Shown: positions 9,148 through 18,175 of the stretch, in pieces
Layout: each line of letters opens with the position of its first letter
Numbering within the stretch: the stretch's first letter is position 1
Origin: Alphaproteobacteria bacterium
Lineage (GTDB): Bacteria; Pseudomonadota; Alphaproteobacteria; Micavibrionales; Micavibrionaceae
Length of the DNA: 64,000 nt
Direction of reading: 5' to 3'
NCBI GenBank assembly: GCA_021775995.1
Contig: JAJFGS010000003.1
Location: 1 to 64,000 of the forward strand
The notes under the pieces: model-generated
What the model was told of the DNA's origin: nothing
Seen by the model: the letters and a program-made list of their open reading frames with translations, nothing else
Database searches by the model: none
Made by a program: the position numbers and the translations under genes

Positions 9148-9962
9148 GAGAAGAATACCTGTGTCAGGATATAATTAAATATTAAGATAAGAATAGAAGC
9201 GGATACAACAGCATAAGTTGTTGCTGTTCCAACGCCTTGTGCACCGCGCCCAGAGTTAAATCCATGATAACAACCCATGGTGGAAACAATAAATCCGAAA
9301 GCGCCAGCTTTGAGTAAACCTGAAAGAACATCCATGCGCTCTAATATATCCCAAGTTTGTGTAATGTAATTTCCGGATGAAAATCCAAGGTTATAAATAC
9401 TAACAATATACCCGCCATAGATACCGATGATGTCAGCAATGAGAACAAGAATAGGTAGCATTAAGGTGCCTGCAATAACGCGTGGCGCAATAAGATATTT
9501 ATAAGGGTTAACGGACAGCGTTACCAAAGCATCAATCTGCTCTGTTACGCGCATTGTGCCGATTTCTGCAGCGATAGACGCACCAACGCGCCCTGCGACC
9601 ATTAAGCCTGCTAATACAGGGGCAAGTTCACGTGTAACAGACAGCGCAACGACTCCTGCAATGGCACTTTCCGCATTAAATCTTGTAAATCCAGTATAGC
9701 TTTGGAGAGCCAGCACCATTCCTGTAAAAAGAGCTGTCATGCCAACCACGGGTAACGAGTAATAACCGATGTCGATAAATTGTTTTAAAATCAATTTTGG
9801 GTAAAAAGGTGGAATAAAACATTGTGCTGTGGCTTTGCCAATAAATATTGTGAGCACACCTATAGATTGTAAAAAACTTAAAATAGAGTGACCTACTGAT
9901 TGACATAATGTGGCAATAGCAAGGGTTAAACTTTTTTGTTTTTTCTCTGCAGTATCAGGCAT
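9144..9962 (-). CDS. mlaE: MlaE family permease
   Basis: Integral membrane permease of the Mla phospholipid transporter. The 272-residue chain contains the MlaE signature around GRVGASIAAEIGTMRVTEQ, the segment before it LAPVLAGLMVAG, and five or so hydrophobic helices. The first 40 residues are an extension with an amphipathic hydrophobic stretch. It lies 43 bases after alr and overlaps mlaF. The partner genes mlaA and mlaC are 26 kb away on the plus strand. Confidence 0.93.
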   Translation of the reverse strand: MPDTAEKKQKSLTLAIATLCQSVGHSILSFLQSIGVLTIFIGKATAQCFIPPFYPKLILKQFIDIGYYSLPVVGMTALFTGMVLALQSYTGFTRFNAESAIAGVVALSVTRELAPVLAGLMVAGRVGASIAAEIGTMRVTEQIDALVTLSVNPYKYLIAPRVIAGTLMLPILVLIADIIGIYGGYIVSIYNLGFSSGNYITQTWDILERMDVLSGLLKAGAFGFIVSTMGCYHGFNSGRGAQGVGTATTYAVVSASILILIFNYILTQVFFS

Positions 9963-10005
9963 AAATGATGTTGTAGCGTTTTTGTAAGGCTCTGAAAAGT
10001 AATAA

Positions 10006-11103
10006 TTAAATATATTCCCGTTTATAACGGTGGCCTAAGGAGGTCAGAATTTCATAACCAATTGTTCCAGCCGTTTCAGCCAAGGCATCAATAGTTTGGT
10101 TGGATCCAAGAATTTCTATAGAATCATTTTGTTTTGGAGGGTTTTCTTTAATGTTGCTGAGGTCAACTGTTACCAAATCCATTGAAACGCGTCCTAATAC
10201 GGGGCAGGGTTGCCCATTGTAATAAACGATGGCGCTTCCACTATTTGATCTTAGAAATCCGTCAGCATAGCCTAAAGCGATTGTAGCTGTACGCGTATCT
10301 TTTTCAAATTTATGACTGGCACCATAACCGATTGATTCACCTTTTTTACATTCACGAATTTGTAGAATACGTGTACTTAAGGTTACAACAGAATTCATAG
10401 GATTATCTAATTCAGGTGTTGGATTACCTCCGTATAAAGCATATCCAGGTCGAACGATGTCGTAATGATAGGCTTGATCTCTGTATAGTCCAGGTGAGTT
10501 TGCCAGACTTTTCTTTGCATGAGGAAAATGTTTAGCAAGTTCAGCAAAAGTATCGGCTTGCTGCTGTGTTAAAGGATGGTCTTTTTCATCAGCACAAGCA
10601 AAATGGCTCATAATAATCTGTACGTCTAGTCCATCTATAGTTTTTATATCTTCTACGAGCGTATCTGTTTCTGCGGCACTTAAGCCTAATCTATTCATAC
10701 CCGTATCAAAATGAATGATGGAAGGCAGTTTTTCATTTTTCTTATGGGCAATATTTTGCCATCTTTGGATATCATCAGGTGTGTTTAAAACAGGCAATAT
10801 ATTATGTTCCAAATATTCTTTTTCTACGCCGTTCATTAACCCGTTCACAACGGCGATGGGGGTTTGGTTGTTGTAGCTTCTTAATTCTATAGCTTCATCT
10901 AATGTTGCCACAAAAAACTGCGGGCAATTAAGCTCTTTTAGTTTATCGGTAACTTTTTTTAATCCTAATCCATATGCATTTGCTTTTACAACGCCAGCAA
11001 CTGCGTCATTTGACCCAGTTTGTTTTTTGAATAAGTTATAGTTATCAGCAAGAGCCTGAAGATTAATGGTTAATATACCATGCGAAGATTTAAAATTTAT
11101 CAT
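10006..11103 (-). CDS. alr: Alanine racemase
   Basis: PLP enzyme interconverting L- and D-alanine for peptidoglycan. VVKANAYGLG near residue 40 holds the PLP lysine, and SIGYGASHKF holds the second catalytic base tyrosine; the C-terminal barrel segment around GRVSMDL is also present. The length of 365 residues is normal. A bidirectional terminator lies upstream, so alr probably starts the alr-mlaE-mlaF-ponA transcript from its own promoter in 11104-11164, although no clear -35/-10 pair was found there. Confidence 0.95.
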   Translation of the reverse strand: MINFKSSHGILTINLQALADNYNLFKKQTGSNDAVAGVVKANAYGLGLKKVTDKLKELNCPQFFVATLDEAIELRSYNNQTPIAVVNGLMNGVEKEYLEHNILPVLNTPDDIQRWQNIAHKKNEKLPSIIHFDTGMNRLGLSAAETDTLVEDIKTIDGLDVQIIMSHFACADEKDHPLTQQQADTFAELAKHFPHAKKSLANSPGLYRDQAYHYDIVRPGYALYGGNPTPELDNPMNSVVTLSTRILQIRECKKGESIGYGASHKFEKDTRTATIALGYADGFLRSNSGSAIVYYNGQPCPVLGRVSMDLVTVDLSNIKENPPKQNDSIEILGSNQTIDALAETAGTIGYEILTSLGHRYKREYI

Positions 11104-11164
11104 AGGCTTATTACAGCGTTATTTAATACTGTTGCCAAGATAAATTTTCTTCATTTAGGCATTA

Positions 11165-11206
11165 AAAAACCCGTATTTGGAGCTTCCTTGCCAAATACGG
11201 GTTTTT
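11165..11206 (-). terminator. Strong bidirectional terminator
   Basis: A perfect 16-bp stem, 11165-11180 with 11191-11206, closes a 10-base loop. The outer part of the stem is A5 on one side and T5 on the other, so it works as a U-tract terminator in both directions. On the minus strand it ends the small gene at 11245-11556 before alr. Confidence 0.9.
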
Positions 11207-11244
11207 AATTATCATTCATGTGGCGATAAAATTAAAATTTTTAT

Positions 11245-11556
11245 TTACTTGTTTTGTCTTACAGATGAAGAATTGTTATTGCAGTGTTTAGAAATATAGT
11301 TAGCCATAAACATTGACCATGGTGTTTTGCATTGGCGTGAACTTGCGCGATTCGATGCTTTTCGTAAAATTTTGCACAGATCATCATAAGTTAATTCAGG
11401 GTTTTTTAATGCTGCTTTAAAAGATTCAAGGGCTTGTGTGCTTGCAAAATCAGCATAATCAGAATTAACATGGCTTTCGCATGTTAGTGTGTAAGCATAA
11501 CCTGTATCTTCTAGCACTTTTCGTACAACTGTTTTTCTTATTGGTTTAGTGTTCAT
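11245..11556 (-). CDS. Uncharacterised 103-residue protein
   Basis: Not recognised. The ATG at 11556 is chosen because AAGGAGGTGA, a near-perfect anti-Shine-Dalgarno complement, lies 9 bases before it; the in-frame GTG at 11565 is part of that site and is rejected as start. The protein is basic at the N-terminus (KPIRKTVVRKVLED), has Cys residues at scattered positions and a polar Asn/Ser-rich tail; no membrane segment. It is a single-gene unit between a roughly 310-base upstream region and a strong terminator. The strong ribosome-binding site suggests high translation. Confidence 0.7.
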   Translation of the reverse strand: MNTKPIRKTVVRKVLEDTGYAYTLTCESHVNSDYADFASTQALESFKAALKNPELTYDDLCKILRKASNRASSRQCKTPWSMFMANYISKHCNNNSSSVRQNK

Positions 11557-11867
11557 AAAAATCACCTCCTTATTAGAGTTTCTTAATACAAACCTACTAC
11601 TTCTCCGCTACAACTGACTTAGTTTCTTATTATTTTAAGTTATCTATTTTACACAATCCTCCTGAAACAGAAGCCGTGCCCAACCTAATTATTTTATCAG
11701 TGTCCCCAAATATACTATATTATACTGGTTTTATCTAGATAAATTTACGATTTCTTAACAATTTGTAATAAAATGATAAGCAGGTTTTATCCCCTTGATT
11801 TCTTTGTGAAACTTAAGCATTCTGCGCGCCAGAGTACTTAAAAAATACTAAAAAGGAGAAAAAGATT
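11557..11867. other. Intergenic region between a divergent pair
   Basis: About 310 bases without a convincing gene. It must hold the promoters of the minus-strand 103-residue gene and of fabD. AT-rich tracts such as tatactatattatact (11711-11726) could be -10 elements, but no matched -35 was found at 16-18 bases. The minus-strand leader is probably long. A G-rich AGGAGG on the minus strand near 11657-11662 is followed by GTG and an immediate stop, so it opens no gene. Confidence 0.5.
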
Positions 11868-12842
11868 ATGACACGTGCGTTCATTTTTCCCGGACAAGGG
11901 TCACAATTCATTGGTATGGGGAAAGATTTGGCTGAATCCTTTCTGGATGCCAAGCATACTTTTCAAGAAGTTGACGATGCTTTAAATCAAAAATTATCAG
12001 ATTTGATGTTTAATGGCGAAGAAGCGGATTTAAATTTAACAGAAAATACGCAGCCAGCCCTTATGGCTGTTTCAATGGCTATTGTTAATATCATGAAGAA
12101 TCAGGGTGGTATATCTTTTGGTGATGAATGTGCTCATGTAGCGGGTCATTCTTTAGGTGAGTATTCTGCATTGACGGCGGCGGGTGCGTTAGAATTATGC
12201 GATACAGCAAAGCTTTTAAAACACCGTGGGCAAGCTATGCAACGTGCAGTTCCTGTAGGTGAGGGATCAATGGCAGCTATACTTGGTCTTGATTTTTCTG
12301 ATGTTACTTCTATTGCTGATCAAGCAACACTAGAAGTGAATGCCCGCGAAGGTAAAACATCTGATCTTGTTTGTCAGGCAGCGAATGATAATTCTATTGG
12401 GCAAGTTGTTGTGAGTGGTAATACAGTTGTTGTTGAACGCGCTGTTGATTTGGCATCTGAAAAAGGAGCAAAGCGTGCCGTTATTTTACCAGTGAGTGCC
12501 CCTTTTCATTGTTCATTAATGGCACCGGCTGCACAAGCAATGTCTGTCATGTTGGCGGATACAGATATAAGACCACCATGCGTTCCTGTTGTGAGTAACG
12601 TTACTGCGAAAGGTGAAATTGACCCTGCAGATATACGCCGTCTTTTGATTGATCAAATTACAGGTATGGTACGTTGGAGAGAATCTGTTTTATGGATGGC
12701 TGATAATGGTGTTGATGAAATGGTAGAGTTGGGTGCCGGTAAAGTTTTAAACGGCCTTATTCGCCGCATTAATAAGGATATTACTTGCGAGTCTGTTGGT
12801 ACACCACAGCAAGTTGAAGATTTAATTAAAAAATTGTCTTAA
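11868..12842 (+). CDS. fabD: Malonyl-CoA:acyl carrier protein transacylase
   Basis: Transfers malonyl from CoA to acyl carrier protein to feed fatty acid elongation. FPGQGSQ at the start, the nucleophile Ser95 in GHSLGEY, and the catalytic histidine in SAPFHCSLM are present. The length of 324 residues is normal. A good AAAGGAGA precedes the ATG by about 9 bases. It stands apart from the usual fabG-acpP-fabF genes and ends two bases before the convergent ptsN gene, with no terminator between them. Confidence 0.95.
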   Translation: MTRAFIFPGQGSQFIGMGKDLAESFLDAKHTFQEVDDALNQKLSDLMFNGEEADLNLTENTQPALMAVSMAIVNIMKNQGGISFGDECAHVAGHSLGEYSALTAAGALELCDTAKLLKHRGQAMQRAVPVGEGSMAAILGLDFSDVTSIADQATLEVNAREGKTSDLVCQAANDNSIGQVVVSGNTVVVERAVDLASEKGAKRAVILPVSAPFHCSLMAPAAQAMSVMLADTDIRPPCVPVVSNVTAKGEIDPADIRRLLIDQITGMVRWRESVLWMADNGVDEMVELGAGKVLNGLIRRINKDITCESVGTPQQVEDLIKKLS

Positions 12843-12844
12843 AA

Positions 12845-13315
12845 CTAGGCCGCTTTTTTGCGAGCATGTATGTCTTGGACAGCAAGGCGAATACTATCAT
12901 AATCTTTAGCTTTTCTTAGCGCATTACGTGCCTCTTCATCGCTAAAAAAACGTGTGGTCATGGCTAGTCTTTGAAGATGCATTGATCCTTCATGTTCGGG
13001 CGAAAGAATAATTGCAACCATGTCGACGGGCTCGCCATCAATCGCATTAAAGTTAATGGCGTTAGCCAATTTTGTAAAAATAATCATTGGGCGCGTTAGG
13101 CGTGGTATTTTAGCGTCGGCGATGGCAACGCCGTTACCAATACCAGAATTATGCAAGGCTTCATTTTCCATTAAAACATCAAAAACAAATTTTTCTGATG
13201 TTCCAATTAAATTAGAAACATGTTTTGAAAGCATTTGATAAAGCTGTTTCGTGCTTGTTGCTTTGAAATCTGGAAGAATAGTATCAAAATACATTTCTTC
13301 TGCAGTGCTGGTCAT
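12845..13315 (-). CDS. ptsN: PTS EIIA-Ntr family protein lacking the phosphorylated histidine
   Basis: Homologue of PtsN, the regulatory EIIA of the nitrogen PTS. The 156-residue chain fits, with GIGNGVAI at about 58-65 and an HLQRLA segment. The key motif, normally (I)PH(A/G)(K/R) with the phosphoacceptor histidine, reads ADAK: Ala66-Asp67. The protein therefore cannot be phosphorylated on His in the known way. Context (hpf and rpoN nearby, though interrupted by murI) matches canonical ptsN, so this is the orthologue, not an unrelated EIIA. AAAGGGG precedes the ATG. It may act as an unphosphorylatable regulator. Confidence 0.88.
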   Translation of the reverse strand: MTSTAEEMYFDTILPDFKATSTKQLYQMLSKHVSNLIGTSEKFVFDVLMENEALHNSGIGNGVAIADAKIPRLTRPMIIFTKLANAINFNAIDGEPVDMVAIILSPEHEGSMHLQRLAMTTRFFSDEEARNALRKAKDYDSIRLAVQDIHARKKAA

Positions 13316-13523
13316 TGGTTTCCCCTTTCAATTACCATTTTATATGGGAGTGAATACTTACCTTCGTCATACAAAAAGGACAAGGTTTTTTGAATTTTTT
13401 TTCATGAAAATACAAAAATATCCATATGTAGGAGGTTTTTATATTGAAAAGATTAATAAATCGTAAATAAAGGAAATTATATCACAGCGATTTGTTTACA
13501 AAAATTAAATCATAAGACCAAAT

Positions 13524-14141
13524 TTATTGATTCGCTGCTTTTGCTTTAGGTATTGCGCTTTCATTGCCCTGTGGATCAACCCAACCAACATTACCATCGG
13601 TTCTGCGATAAATCATGTTTAACCCATCATGCTGTGCGTTGCGAAATAACAAAGCATTTTCACCAGACAAGTCCATACGCATAACTGCTTCTGATACACT
13701 CATGGTTTGAATATTTGTGACCATGTCGGCGACAACAATAGGTTCATGTTTGTCAGGCTCAACGTGGTTATCATCAGCGGCCTCTGGTTCAGGGGAGAGA
13801 ACATAATTTTGTGCTGGAATAACATTGCTTTCTTCTAAACGTTCATGATGATCTCTAAGGCGTTTTTTATAGCGACGTAATTGTTTGGCAACTTTTTCAG
13901 CAGCTTTATCAAATGCGACATAAGGATCCGTGTCTTTTGCGTCTGCAACAACAAAAATATCTTTTCCAACTCTGAAGGATACGTGAGCTTTGGTAAAAGA
14001 ATTACCTTCAGGAGAAAGAGTAGCAATCGCTTCAATAGCACGATTAAAATATTTCTGGTCTATGTCCTCTAGCTTATCACTGATATGGGAACGAAGGGCA
14101 TCGCCCAGATCCATTTGTTTTCCATGGATAGTAAGTTGCAT
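13524..14141 (-). CDS. hpf: Long-form ribosome hibernation promoting factor
   Basis: Binds the 30S subunit and drives 100S dimer formation in resting cells. The start at 14141 (MQLTIHGKQ) is chosen because AGAGGA lies 7 bases before it and family proteins begin here; the frame stays open upstream but would run across the divergent murI start. The N-terminal RaiA-like domain covers about residues 1-105. A charged linker follows, then the C-terminal dimerisation domain (SVSEAVMRMDLSGENALLFRN). 205 residues is normal for the long form. It sits in the rpoN-hpf-ptsN neighbourhood. Confidence 0.93.
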   Translation of the reverse strand: MQLTIHGKQMDLGDALRSHISDKLEDIDQKYFNRAIEAIATLSPEGNSFTKAHVSFRVGKDIFVVADAKDTDPYVAFDKAAEKVAKQLRRYKKRLRDHHERLEESNVIPAQNYVLSPEPEAADDNHVEPDKHEPIVVADMVTNIQTMSVSEAVMRMDLSGENALLFRNAQHDGLNMIYRRTDGNVGWVDPQGNESAIPKAKAANQ

Positions 14142-14230
14142 GTTGTTGTCCTCTTTAAATTTTTTATATGTTTTCATTATAGCATTAATTGAATATAAAT
14201 TAAACGAATGAAAGAAATTAAAGTGCAAAA

Positions 14231-15052
14231 ATGGATAATTTAAGGCGTAAAAAAATAGGTATTTTTGATTCTGGCTTGGGAGGCTTGTATGTGGCGCGTG
14301 CCTTACGAATTTTAATGCCAGATTACGACTATGTTTATTTGGGAGATACGCTAAATGTGCCTTATGGCGGTCGTTCTTTAGAGGCAATTTACAATTTGTC
14401 CGAAGCTGCGATTCGTTTTTTAATGGAACAGCATGATTGTGATCTTGTTATTATCGCTTGTAATACAGCAAGCGTGACGGCTTTAAGTAAGCTTCAACAA
14501 GAGTTTCTGGTCAGAAATTGCTCTGATCGACGAATTTTAGGCGTTATTGTTCCAACATTAGAGGCGGCAACGGAATTAGGGTCTACCCAAATTGGCTTGA
14601 TCGCAACGGAATATACGGTGAGATCTAAGATTTATGACGAAGAAATTGCTAAAATTAGTCCTTATGCTCACATTTTTGGTCAACCAACCCCCTTGTTGGT
14701 TCCTTTAATTGAATATCATGGGGAAAAATATATGGACCAAGTTTTGAAAGATTATTTAGAGCCTCTTATAGAAAAAGGCCTTGATAGCCTTATATTAGGG
14801 TGTACGCATTACATTGCCATTAAAGACCGTGTACGTGATATAACCAATCATCGTGTACGCGTTCTATCTCAAGATGAAATTATACCGCCAAAATTACGGG
14901 ATTATCTCATGCGCCATCCTGAAATGGAGGAGCGGCTGTCTAAGAATGGACAGTTTGAGATTTATGCGACAGATGTTAGTCCTAGTTTCCTTAAAAATGT
15001 TGAAAAGCTAATGGGTACAGATTTTAAGCCTAAGAAGGCGGACTATAGCTAG
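14231..15052 (+). CDS. murI: Glutamate racemase
   Basis: Cofactor-independent racemase supplying D-glutamate for peptidoglycan. IGIFDSGLGG, YLGDTLNVPYGGRS, the first catalytic cysteine in IACNTAS and the second in LGCTHY are all present. 273 residues is normal. It is on the plus strand between hpf and rpoN, both on the minus strand, so it interrupts the usual rpoN-hpf arrangement. Its stop lies four bases before the convergent rpoN stop. Confidence 0.94.
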   Translation: MDNLRRKKIGIFDSGLGGLYVARALRILMPDYDYVYLGDTLNVPYGGRSLEAIYNLSEAAIRFLMEQHDCDLVIIACNTASVTALSKLQQEFLVRNCSDRRILGVIVPTLEAATELGSTQIGLIATEYTVRSKIYDEEIAKISPYAHIFGQPTPLLVPLIEYHGEKYMDQVLKDYLEPLIEKGLDSLILGCTHYIAIKDRVRDITNHRVRVLSQDEIIPPKLRDYLMRHPEMEERLSKNGQFEIYATDVSPSFLKNVEKLMGTDFKPKKADYS

Positions 15053-15056
15053 GTAA

Positions 15057-16469
15057 TTAACCGTTTTTCTTTTGTTTACGTCTTTGAACTGAAGAGGGGA
15101 TATGGAGTGATTCTCGGTATTTTGCGACAGTGCGGCGCGCGATATCAATATTTTCAGTTTTCAAAATTTCTACAATTTTATCGTCAGATAAAATTTTATT
15201 AGGTGCTTCGCCATCGGTTAATGTTTTTATGCGCATACGGATACTCTCAGCAGAATGCGATACACCCGCTTCATTAACCAATGCTGTAGAGAAAAAATAC
15301 TTTAATTCAAAAATTCCGCGTGGGGTTCCGATATATTTATTATTTGTAACACGGCTGACGGTACTTTCATGCATTTCAATTTCTTCAGCGATATTTTTTA
15401 ATGTTAGTGGTTTTAAAAATTCAATTCCGTAGTTAAAAAAAGCATCTTGTTGCTCAACAATTTCAGAGGCAACTTTTAAAATTGTTTGTGCGCGTTGATC
15501 TAGTGATCTGACGAGCCAGTTTGCAGAAGATAATTTATTGGTCAAATATTCTTTGTCTTTTTTCTGCGTTGCTGTCCCGGCAACTTCTTTATAATATTGG
15601 TTATTCACCAATACCTTTGGCAAGGTATCGTTGTTTAGTTCGATACGCCAACCACCCCCCAAATTTTTTGGTAATTTTTTCATAAGGACGTCAGGTATAG
15701 CAGTTTGCACGACGATATGGTCAAAATCCATGGCTGGCTTTGGGTTTAAGGCTTTGATATCAGCAATCATATCCAATAAATAAGTTTCATTAACTTTGCA
15801 AATTTCAGCTAACTTTTTAAAATCATGGTCAGCCAATAATTTTAAATTTTGTAATAATAGTTTTGTTGGCTCGTCTAATTTTCCTTGTTCTTCTAATTGC
15901 AGGCTCAAACATTCTTCTAGATCACGTGCAAAAATTCCAGTTGGGTCAAATTGTTTTAGGACGTCTAATAAACGCCCTAATCTATCAGTTGAGCATCCTA
16001 ATTTTTCCGCAAGGTCTGTAACATTTATTCTTAAATATCCTGCTTCATCTAACTGGTCGATCAGTAATGCCGCAATCATTTGATCGCGCGTTTCTGTAAT
16101 ACTAACCTGCAGTTGTTTCATTAAATGATCTCGCAAAGTTTCAGGGCGTGAAATTGAATTTTCAAATGCATTATCTAATTTATCAAAATTTGTATTGCCA
16201 CCTGTTCCCATATCGGCCATGGCAGAGCCTGCATCGAAATCTTCATCAGCAGATTTATTTTTCTCAGATGGTGTATCATCACTATCAGGTTTATTTTCAG
16301 AGGTGTTTTCTTGTTTTTCTAATAAAGGGTTATTAGAAATTTCTTCTTCAATAAACTCTGCAATTTCCAGATTATTAAGTTGTAGTAACTTTATTGCTTG
16401 CTGCAATTGCGGTGTCATCACCAAATTCTGTGATTGTTTTAAGCTTAGTTTTTGAGAAATTTCATTCAT
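15057..16469 (-). CDS. rpoN: RNA polymerase sigma-54 factor
   Basis: Sigma factor for -24/-12 promoters that need enhancer-binding ATPases. Region I is Gln/Leu-rich (LVMTPQLQQAIKLLQL), an acidic region II follows (about 50-90), and the C-terminus has the core-binding and helix-turn-helix domains ending in the RpoN box ARRTVAKYRE. 470 residues is normal. It lies 39 bases downstream of lptB in the minus-strand cluster. No -24/-12 promoter was found in the window by eye. Confidence 0.95.
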   Translation of the reverse strand: MNEISQKLSLKQSQNLVMTPQLQQAIKLLQLNNLEIAEFIEEEISNNPLLEKQENTSENKPDSDDTPSEKNKSADEDFDAGSAMADMGTGGNTNFDKLDNAFENSISRPETLRDHLMKQLQVSITETRDQMIAALLIDQLDEAGYLRINVTDLAEKLGCSTDRLGRLLDVLKQFDPTGIFARDLEECLSLQLEEQGKLDEPTKLLLQNLKLLADHDFKKLAEICKVNETYLLDMIADIKALNPKPAMDFDHIVVQTAIPDVLMKKLPKNLGGGWRIELNNDTLPKVLVNNQYYKEVAGTATQKKDKEYLTNKLSSANWLVRSLDQRAQTILKVASEIVEQQDAFFNYGIEFLKPLTLKNIAEEIEMHESTVSRVTNNKYIGTPRGIFELKYFFSTALVNEAGVSHSAESIRMRIKTLTDGEAPNKILSDDKIVEILKTENIDIARRTVAKYRESLHIPSSVQRRKQKKNG

Positions 16470-16508
16470 AATGATAGTTTAACACGGCAATAAAATATTT
16501 TAAGCGAA

Positions 16509-17258
16509 TTAAAGTGAAAAGCCTTCGCCGAGATAGACTTTACGGACGTCTTCATGGTCAATAATTTCATCAGGTGTGCCTTCCATTAACACGTGACCAT
16601 CATGTAGAATATAGGCACGATCAACTATTTCTAAGCAATCGCGTACGTTATGATCTGTAACAAGTACGCCAATCCCTTTGGTTTTTAGATATTTAATGAG
16701 CGTACGTATATCGTTTACAGCAATGGGGTCTATGCCAGCTAAAGGTTCATCAAGCAGCATGAATTGTGGTCTACTGGCAAGGGCGCGGGCAATTTCAACG
16801 CGCCTACGTTCTCCGCCAGACAAAGCCAAAGAAGGCGTACGTCTTAAATGACTGACAGAAAATTCATTTAATAATTCTTCTAATAACTGTTCCTGCTTAT
16901 CAATAGGTAGATTTTGTGATTGTAAAACAGCACGAATATTATCTTCAACATTAAGTCCACGGAAAATTGAGGCTTCTTGGGGGAGGTAACCTATTCCTAA
17001 TCGTGCCCTACGATACATAGGTAAATTGGTGATGTCTTGACCATCTAATACAACTGAGCCGCTATTTGGGGCGATAAGGCCTGTCATAATGTAGAAGCTG
17101 GTTGTTTTACCTGCCCCATTTGGACCCAATAAGGCCACGGCTTCTCCTTGCTGTACGTTTAGACTTACGTCATGCAAAACGGGCCGTTTTTTATAACTTT
17201 TTGAGAGATGAGCGGCATGTAAGCCTTTAGATACAGATTTTAATTGGGGATGATGCAT
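16509..17258 (-). CDS. lptB: LPS export ABC transporter ATPase
   Basis: Cytoplasmic ATPase of LptB2FGC, which extracts LPS from the inner membrane. Walker A GPNGAGKT, signature LSGGERRR, Walker B FMLLDEPLAGIDP and the H-loop TDHNVRD are present; the last is typical of LptB. 249 residues, with a short N-terminal extension before LHAAHLSKSY. It is downstream of lptA after a 95-base gap and upstream of rpoN, the standard proteobacterial order. Its transmembrane partners lptF and lptG are in this window at 33355-35621. Confidence 0.95.
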   Translation of the reverse strand: MHHPQLKSVSKGLHAAHLSKSYKKRPVLHDVSLNVQQGEAVALLGPNGAGKTTSFYIMTGLIAPNSGSVVLDGQDITNLPMYRRARLGIGYLPQEASIFRGLNVEDNIRAVLQSQNLPIDKQEQLLEELLNEFSVSHLRRTPSLALSGGERRRVEIARALASRPQFMLLDEPLAGIDPIAVNDIRTLIKYLKTKGIGVLVTDHNVRDCLEIVDRAYILHDGHVLMEGTPDEIIDHEDVRKVYLGEGFSL

Positions 17259-17353
17259 TACGATACCGATTTACTAAAGGCTAACTTTACGCTTAAGCCG
17301 ATGAGGAAACAACCGCAAGTTTTATCGACCCATTTTGTGAAAATACTATCCAT

Positions 17354-18175
17354 TTATTCTACATTTTCTTTCGACTTTGAACTTGGAAAGAAAACGCCTT
17401 TGACGCGCTTTCCGCTATTTGGTGCGCCAAACATTTTGCTTATATTTGTTGTTAAGTTTATTTCAGCGCGCGCTCCTTCTAAGGTATTGGGCCCCCGAAC
17501 AACTTTTACATTACCTGTAATTTCTGCTGTATTTGTGACGGCATTATAAATTCCATTATTACCCGTCAGTGTTTCATCAGGGGTTTTGATGGTTACATTG
17601 CCATTGCTATTGGCTGTTTTTAAAACTTGCTTGCCATTGGCATCTTTTTTGAAATGCGCCGTAATGCTATTGGCGCTTAAGGTATCAGAATTACGTATGA
17701 TCTTGGCGTTTCCTATGGCTTTAGCGATACCTTTGTTAATATTATATTCCATGCGTTCGGTAGCGGTGATGGTTTGGTCTGGGGTTTTAAGCGATAAATT
17801 GTTCCCTGTTAAAACACTTAACCCTGTATCTACATTATATACTGCCTTATCGCCATGTGCGGTACTATCTTGATTTTCAAGTTTAACATTATCATAGGCC
17901 GTAAGTTGCCAAATTTCTGTATTGCCTGTTTTCTCATTTTCACGATAGTCAGCAATTAATTTATCACAGAAAATTTTAGCGGTGCCTTGCGTTACAATAA
18001 CCTTCCCATTGGCAACATATTGTTTTTCTTTTTGTAACCATTCTAATGAATTATCGGCAGAAATTTCTACAGGTGCATCTTGCATTCCTAATTGTTGAGC
18101 ATTCGCAGCATTGGGAAAGGTAAATATAACAATTATTAAGAAAAGAGTGCGCACTAACATTATTTTAAGTTCCAT
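17354..18175 (-). CDS. lptA: LPS transport periplasmic protein LptA
   Basis: Periplasmic bridge protein carrying LPS between LptC and LptD. A signal peptide (hydrophobic core LFLIIVIFTF, likely cut after ANA) precedes OstA/LptA beta-jellyroll repeats rich in alternating NGKV, GNV and GNNGIYN patterns. At 273 residues it is longer than E. coli LptA (185), as in many alphaproteobacteria. The start overlaps the end of lptC by 11 bases; an internal ATG at 18160, just after the lptC stop, would also give a good signal peptide. Confidence 0.9.
   Translation of the reverse strand: MELKIMLVRTLFLIIVIFTFPNAANAQQLGMQDAPVEISADNSLEWLQKEKQYVANGKVIVTQGTAKIFCDKLIADYRENEKTGNTEIWQLTAYDNVKLENQDSTAHGDKAVYNVDTGLSVLTGNNLSLKTPDQTITATERMEYNINKGIAKAIGNAKIIRNSDTLSANSITAHFKKDANGKQVLKTANSNGNVTIKTPDETLTGNNGIYNAVTNTAEITGNVKVVRGPNTLEGARAEINLTTNISKMFGAPNSGKRVKGVFFPSSKSKENVE

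Noticed and set aside
11557-11565. In-frame GTG at 11563-11565 as start of the 103-residue gene
   Set aside because: The GTG is part of the AAGGAGGTGA ribosome-binding site; the ATG at 11556 has ideal spacing.
11660-11690. Minus-strand TTGGGCACGG, resembling a sigma-54 -24 element
   Set aside because: The -12 position reads TGTTT rather than TTGC(A/T), and the GG-GC spacing does not fit.
13430-13466. AGGAGG followed by a TTG-started frame of 8 codons (MKRLINRK) on the plus strand
   Set aside because: Too short to support as a gene; could be a leader peptide, but nothing follows it on that strand until murI.
14142-14387. Upstream extension of hpf by about 80 residues
   Set aside because: It crosses the divergent murI start, is unlike any Hpf N-terminus, and the internal ATG at 14141 has its own AGAGGA site.
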